Assembly (NCBI RefSeq): GCF_021730395.1
Contig: NC_069361.1
Coordinates: 79,679,001 to 79,743,000 of the forward strand
Direction of reading: 5' to 3'
DNA: 64,000 bases
From: Mercenaria mercenaria
Taxonomy: Eukaryota; Mollusca; Bivalvia; Venerida; Veneridae
Under the pieces are notes generated by a model. That model was given only the letters and a program-made list of their open reading frames with translations. It made no database searches and was not told where the DNA came from. A program made the position numbers and the translations under genes. Positions 59,561-64,000 of this stretch are shown here, one piece after another (the stretch's first letter is position 1; the number at the start of each line of letters is the position of its first letter).

Positions 59561-60515
59561 AAGAGCTGTCGGAGGACAGCGACGCTCGACTATTCAACAG
59601 CCTTGTCAATTGAATGAATACAAAAGTTGAAAAAGGGGCATAATTTTGTAAAATGCAAAGTAGAGGTATTGAACCTCTGTACTGCATGTCATATCACGAC
59701 AGTGAACAAGTGTGTGAAGTTTCAATCCTTTCCAATTTGTGGATACTGAGATACCAGCTTACATACAAAAACTTAACCAAAAATTGCTAAGTCAAAGGGG
59801 CATAGTTTTGTAAAAATGCCAAGTAGAGTTATGGGACCTTCACAGTGCATGTTAGATCATGACAGTGAACAAGTGTGTGAAGTTTCAATCCATTCCAATT
59901 AGTGGATACTGAGATATCAGATTACATACAAAAATTTAACCAAAAACTACTAAGTCGAAAAAGGGGCATAATTTTGAAAAAAAAAAGAGTAGAGTTATGG
60001 GACTTGCTTAGTGCATGTCAGATCATGACAGTGAACAAGTATGTGAAGTTTCAATCCATTCCCATTAGTAAGTACTGAGATACTAGCTTACATTCAAAAC
60101 CTTAACCAAAAATTTCTAAGTCAAAAAAGGGGCATAATTTTGTAAAAAAGCAAAATAGAGTTATGGAACCTGTGCAATGTAGGTCAGTTCATCACAGTGA
60201 ATAAGTGTGTGAAGTTTCAATCCATTCCCACAAGTGGTTACTGAGTTACCAGCTTACATACAAAACCTTAACCAAAAATTTCTAAGTCGAAAAAGGGGCA
60301 TAAATTTGTAAAAAAGCAAAATAGAGTTATGGAACCTGTGCAATGTAAGTCAGTTTGTCACAGTGAATAAGTGTATGAAGTTTCAATCCATTCCCACAAG
60401 TGGTTACTGAGATACCAGCTTACATACAAAACCTTAACCAAAATCAGGACGCGGACGTGGACGCGGACGCATGGGCGAGTCCAATAGCTCTACTATTCTA
60501 TGAATAGTCGAGCTT
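59561..60515. mobile_element. Inverted-repeat-ended element with ~163-bp internal tandem repeats
   Basis: The left end AAGAGCTGTCGGAGGACAGC followed by GCTCGACTATTC pairs with the right end GAATAGTCGAGCT. Between them are about five units with AAAAAGGGGCATAATTTTGT, TGTGTGAAGTTTCAATCC and TACTGAGATACCAGCTTACA. No coding capacity. Confidence 0.7.
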
Positions 60516-60534
60516 AAAAGTACAGTTACCTATT

Positions 60535-60648
60535 GTTCCTATAGCCACCCAAGTATGCAAATGTGAGCTCAGACGGATGGACAGAAGGACGACGGACCAT
60601 AGACGCAGAGTGATTTGAATAGCCCACCATCTGATGATGGTGGGCTAA
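60535..60648. repeat. Repeat end with a terminal perfect hairpin
   Basis: GACGGATGGACAGAAGGACG and GACCATAGACGCAGAGTGAT are followed by TAGCCCACCATC and its exact inverse GATGGTGGGCTA (60621-60632 and 60637-60648). Probably the 3' end of an interspersed element whose body is missing. Confidence 0.6.
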
Positions 60649-60889
60649 AAATATGTCTGTTGATGAAAGGTTCAACTATTTCAAAAAAACTTTATGATTA
60701 CCAGTATCATTAAAAATGTAAAAGGATCTTTACTTGATTACATATTTCATCTCCCAGGACACAATGTAATAAATTAAGTACCAAAGACATAAGTAAATAC
60801 CTTTATTAGTACACTAAAGTGATCCATTTGAATGTCACATAAACATAACAATATAACAGGGCTATTACAACAGTATATACCTTGATCAG

Positions 60890-60975
60890 CAATGTTGTAA
60901 TTGACTTGAGTGGATTCTGAAAGCCCTGTTTGTACCTGTGATCTTGCCTTGCAAAATCCACGAAGGCGAATGCAT
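60890..60975. mobile_element. Diverged copy of the 26.9-kb hairpin MITE
   Basis: TTGAGTGGATTCTGAAAGCC and CCTTGCAAAATCCACGAAGG, then CGAATGCATC, parallel the arms at 26868-26992, but pairing between the arms is weak. Assignment is by eye. Confidence 0.4.
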
Positions 60976-61727
60976 CCTTGCAGTTCAAGGTACTATTTTA
61001 ATACCCCTTTTATTAAATACATATCAGTCAAGATTGACTATAACTGATAAATAAGACAGAAAAATTGTTTGAAACTGTGAACCTTTTGACGAATGGAACA
61101 TACGTTGTGACGCCAACATTACGTCATTTCCAACCAAACATTTTCCAGTATCAGATGGGTATAAGTTATTTTTGTTTTGTATTTGTTAGTGAAAAACATG
61201 CTGTATTTGACACAGAATAGTCATAGGTATATAATAAATGTATTTACAGGTACCAGTAAGCATTGAATATAAACAAGCAAAGTACCATGCATATAATTAT
61301 ACATTCCAACACCAGAATATACATCTGTAAAAGACAAAAATTAACATCTGAACAACTATCACATTTTTATCACGAAGTGTATTTTCTGTTACATAACAAT
61401 AGTCTGCTTGATACATTATGTCTATAAAATAAATGTCTTTGTTGATGTTAAAAGAAAATAAATGTAAAAAAGGTAAAAAAACTGCAGGGACTATGATCTA
61501 AGATTATTTCAACAAAAATGATGTAAACAACAAACATTATATGACACCTGCCCCCTGAAAGTGCTCAATAGAATAAAATATGAAGTAGTAAAAAGGACCA
61601 TCTCCAAAAAAATATGCATGTCTACTTCATGTTGATGATGGATACCAAGTTTCGTTTTAATATTCGACGTAAACAATGGATGTGAAAGTCAAGAAAATGT
61701 ATGCATGTCCAATTCATGTTGACGATG
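60976..61727. other. Intergenic DNA, no gene seen
   Basis: No coding or RNA feature is recognised. Confidence 0.5.
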
Positions 61728-61940
61728 TTAACCGTTAGCCTGCTAAATTTCTATAATAGACTGGTCCATCATTCAATTTGGGCAATACCATTTATAATTA
61801 CTAGGGGTATTTACTGAAAATTTACTGACTGAATAGCGAACAGTGCAGACCATGATCAGACTGCACGGATGTGCAGGCTGATCTTGGTCTGCACTGGTCA
61901 CAAAGGCTGAATCACTTGCCACCAGCAGGCTAAAGGTTAA
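61728..61940. mobile_element. TTAA-ended MITE (family B), copy 2
   Basis: TTAACCGTTAGCCTGCT on the left and AGCAGGCTAAAGGTTAA on the right. The internal hairpin GCGAACAGTGCAGACC and GGTCTGCACTGGTC corresponds to copy 1 in the opposite orientation. Confidence 0.75.
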
Positions 61941-63353
61941 TAAACTTCCATTTGAATTAGGTAAAAACTTTACAAGAAGTTAAGTATGCAAGAAAGTGTA
62001 ATGGACAGACAGACAGATGAAAAGATAGATGTTATGATAGACAGTTCAAAAACTATAAACCTCCAGAGTCTTTGACATACGGGACGTAAAAAATGGACAT
62101 AAAATTCACATGGCATCATGTAATAAACAAGGTATCACAGACATGTCAACTGTAACAAAACATTACAAATATATAAACTTTATAAAGAAATATAAATAAG
62201 AATAAATGACTCATATCATAAAATTGCATTTTCTCATTGCAGATATTGCAAAAACACTATCTGGCATTCTCATGTAATATCATTCTAAATAACACAATGA
62301 TGTTTCTGATAATGAAATGAAGGATTTGGCTGTATCTAAAAACTGTACATGATATATAAAAATTACAAAATGGTAACTTTTGAGGACGTTCAAACACAGA
62401 TCAACAGCCTGCAAAAAAAATCCACATAACTGTATAAACATTTTTCCAAGCAAAAACGCTTATTGTGCACAATTAAGCAGTTTAATTCTCTATATATTAT
62501 TGATGCAATATTGGTACTTGATCCAGTACTGGAGGTTGCCAGACTCTTCATTAAAAAGTAATGTAAGGATCATGCCTGTGAAGTTAAACAAAACTTGCCC
62601 ACTACTTTTGAAGGAGAAGTTGTATGAAACACTTCTTGATGCAACAATGATAAAGAACAAGGACTAGTTGTGACAGCTGATCTTAACCCAAAGGCTATAA
62701 CACAATAATGCTATTTAAGCAAATTGCATTTAAGTAAAACAAGCGTTGGCAAGACCTTTAAATTCAACCAAAGAAAAAAAAAGCTGTCATAATCCTTTTC
62801 AGCTTAATTATTTGATATTATTATTATGTTAATAATAATAATTATTAGTATGCTTTCCCTAAAAACACTTACATTTACAAATATCAGCAAAACAACAAAC
62901 AGTAACAATGAACAAGTGAAAGGATGTACATGTATTGCCAACCAATACAAAGCCCTCTCCAATGTAATGAATATCTAATTACCATCCTTTAAAAAGGACA
63001 CGTATGAGAAGTTTATCTGTTATGGTGCAAAGTTATTTTACTATCCATAATTCAATAAAAGAGTTAAAGATCAAACGCAAAAAAATGACATAAAATTATT
63101 AGCCTCTATGAGCTTGGGGTACAGTCTTGCATGTGACAATTAATTTCAAAATCCATCAATGCATAAAAGATTTATAGACAAGATACAAAAAATGGTCATC
63201 TTTGTCCTCTAAGTATGACCACAAACTCAAAGTGTGACATTGTCCTACTAGAGGTCAGAGTCTTGCATGCAACACATTGTCTTAGTGTGGTGAATATTTG
63301 TGTAGTTTAGTACCAAGTTATTTGAATACAATGAATCGGTAAAACCGAATGAT
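61941..63353. other. Intergenic DNA, no gene seen
   Basis: AT-rich with an (AAT)n-like run near 62818-62850. The open frame at 62380-62667 lacks an ATG start and any motif. Confidence 0.5.
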
Positions 63354-63941
63354 GCTCCCTGATGCATGCGCTTGTCCTAATATGGGGAATAATGTATTAG
63401 AAACCAAAAAAAAAAAAAATGGAGAAAATTTAATAAAGGGAGATATTCAAAAACTAGGTAAGGTAGAGTTATGGTTCTTTGACATTGTACTTCCTGTCAT
63501 TGGCCTCTATCATTTTGTGAAGTTTCAATGAAATGCCATTAATACTTTTCAAGTAATGCTCTGGACAAGCCTTATTTTGTATAATAAAGGGAGATAGTTA
63601 AAAAAATATGTAAAGTAGAGTTATGATTCTTTGACACTGCACTTCCCGTCAATGGCCTCTATCATTTTGTGAAGTTTCAATGAAATGCCATTAATACTTT
63701 TCAAGTTATGCTCCGGACAAGCCTTATTTTGTATAAAAAAGGGAGATAATTAAAAAACTAGTTAAGGTAGAGTTATGATTCTTTGACACTGCACTTTGTC
63801 TCAATGGCCTGAGGCTCTATGATTATGTGAAGTTCCAATCAAATGCCATTAATTCTTTTCAAGTTATACTCCAGACAAAAGTGTTACAGACAGATGGAAG
63901 GTCGGACAAAGCGGCAACTATATGCTCATCCTTCAGGGAGC
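63354..63941. mobile_element. Element with GCTCCCTGA ends and ~155-bp internal repeats
   Basis: The left GCTCCCTGATGCATG and the right CATCCTTCAGGGAGC form an inverted pair. Three tandem units lie between (GGTAGAGTTATGATTCTTTG, AATGGCCTCTATCATTTTGT, GTGAAGTTTCAATGAAATGC). The layout copies that of 59561-60515: short inverted ends around a few long tandem units with a GTGAAGTTTCAAT core. Confidence 0.7.
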
Positions 63942-64000
63942 TTAATAAATACATAAAAAAGTTACAGACTAGACAAGAAACATAACCAAACATTTCTGAC

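Noticed and set aside
62380-62667. 95-codon plus-strand frame
   Set aside because: It begins at a non-ATG codon, has no recognised motif and lies in AT-rich intergenic sequence.

Overview
The window looks like nuclear DNA of a venerid-type bivalve mollusc such as Mercenaria or Ruditapes. The evidence is a RUDI-like V-SINE with its tRNA-like head, a family of ~230-bp palindromic elements (four copies) of a kind I associate with venerid clams, 'GACGGACGGACGG' and 'AGGTCAAGGTCA' interspersed repeats, AT-rich intergenic DNA, GT-AG introns and eukaryotic promoter and poly(A) signals. The species call is inference.

Three host genes are well supported. (1) 4582-7782 (+): an Ariadne-like RING-between-RING E3 ubiquitin ligase in two exons. 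It has a TATA box upstream and a poly(A) signal downstream. A single in-frame TAG sits exactly where RING2 normally has its invariant Trp (FC-W-x-C), and the frame stays open for 201 more codons. (2) 20219-21580 (-): an intronless INSM1/nerfin-1-type zinc-finger repressor with an N-terminal SNAG motif, a CtBP-like PLDLK motif and six zinc fingers. Its predicted 3' UTR has three miR-124 seed matches near the stop and, farther out, 13 miR-92-family seed matches in 415 bp. (3) 50503-56385 (+): a ten-exon gene whose phases all agree, giving a 488-aa type I membrane protein with signal peptide, N-glycosylated ectodomain, Cys-rich stalk, one TM helix and a short basic tail. A possible first exon of a fourth gene lies at 44629-44824 (+).

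The rest is intergenic DNA rich in repeats. Five minisatellite-type arrays have units of 38 bp (1-2078), ~53-60 bp (8480-9003), 28 bp (24265-25760), 33 bp (28905-30800) and 24 bp (40089-40412). The 33- and 24-bp units are multiples of three and create long spurious ORFs. Fold-back and terminal-inverted-repeat elements are common, including one inside the 28-bp array and one inside a LINE fragment that itself lies antisense in intron 1 of the membrane-protein gene. From 57.6 kb to the end the window is mostly interspersed elements with internal tandem repeats of ~99, ~160-180 and ~155 bp.

Non-repetitive AT-rich stretches with clusters of homeodomain- and octamer-like words (around 12.4-12.9, 15.2-15.5, 35.4-35.9, 41.7-42.1 and 47.0-47.5 kb) surround the INSM1 gene and may be cis-regulatory. 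No tRNA or rRNA gene, CRISPR array, LTR element or virus-like element was recognised.
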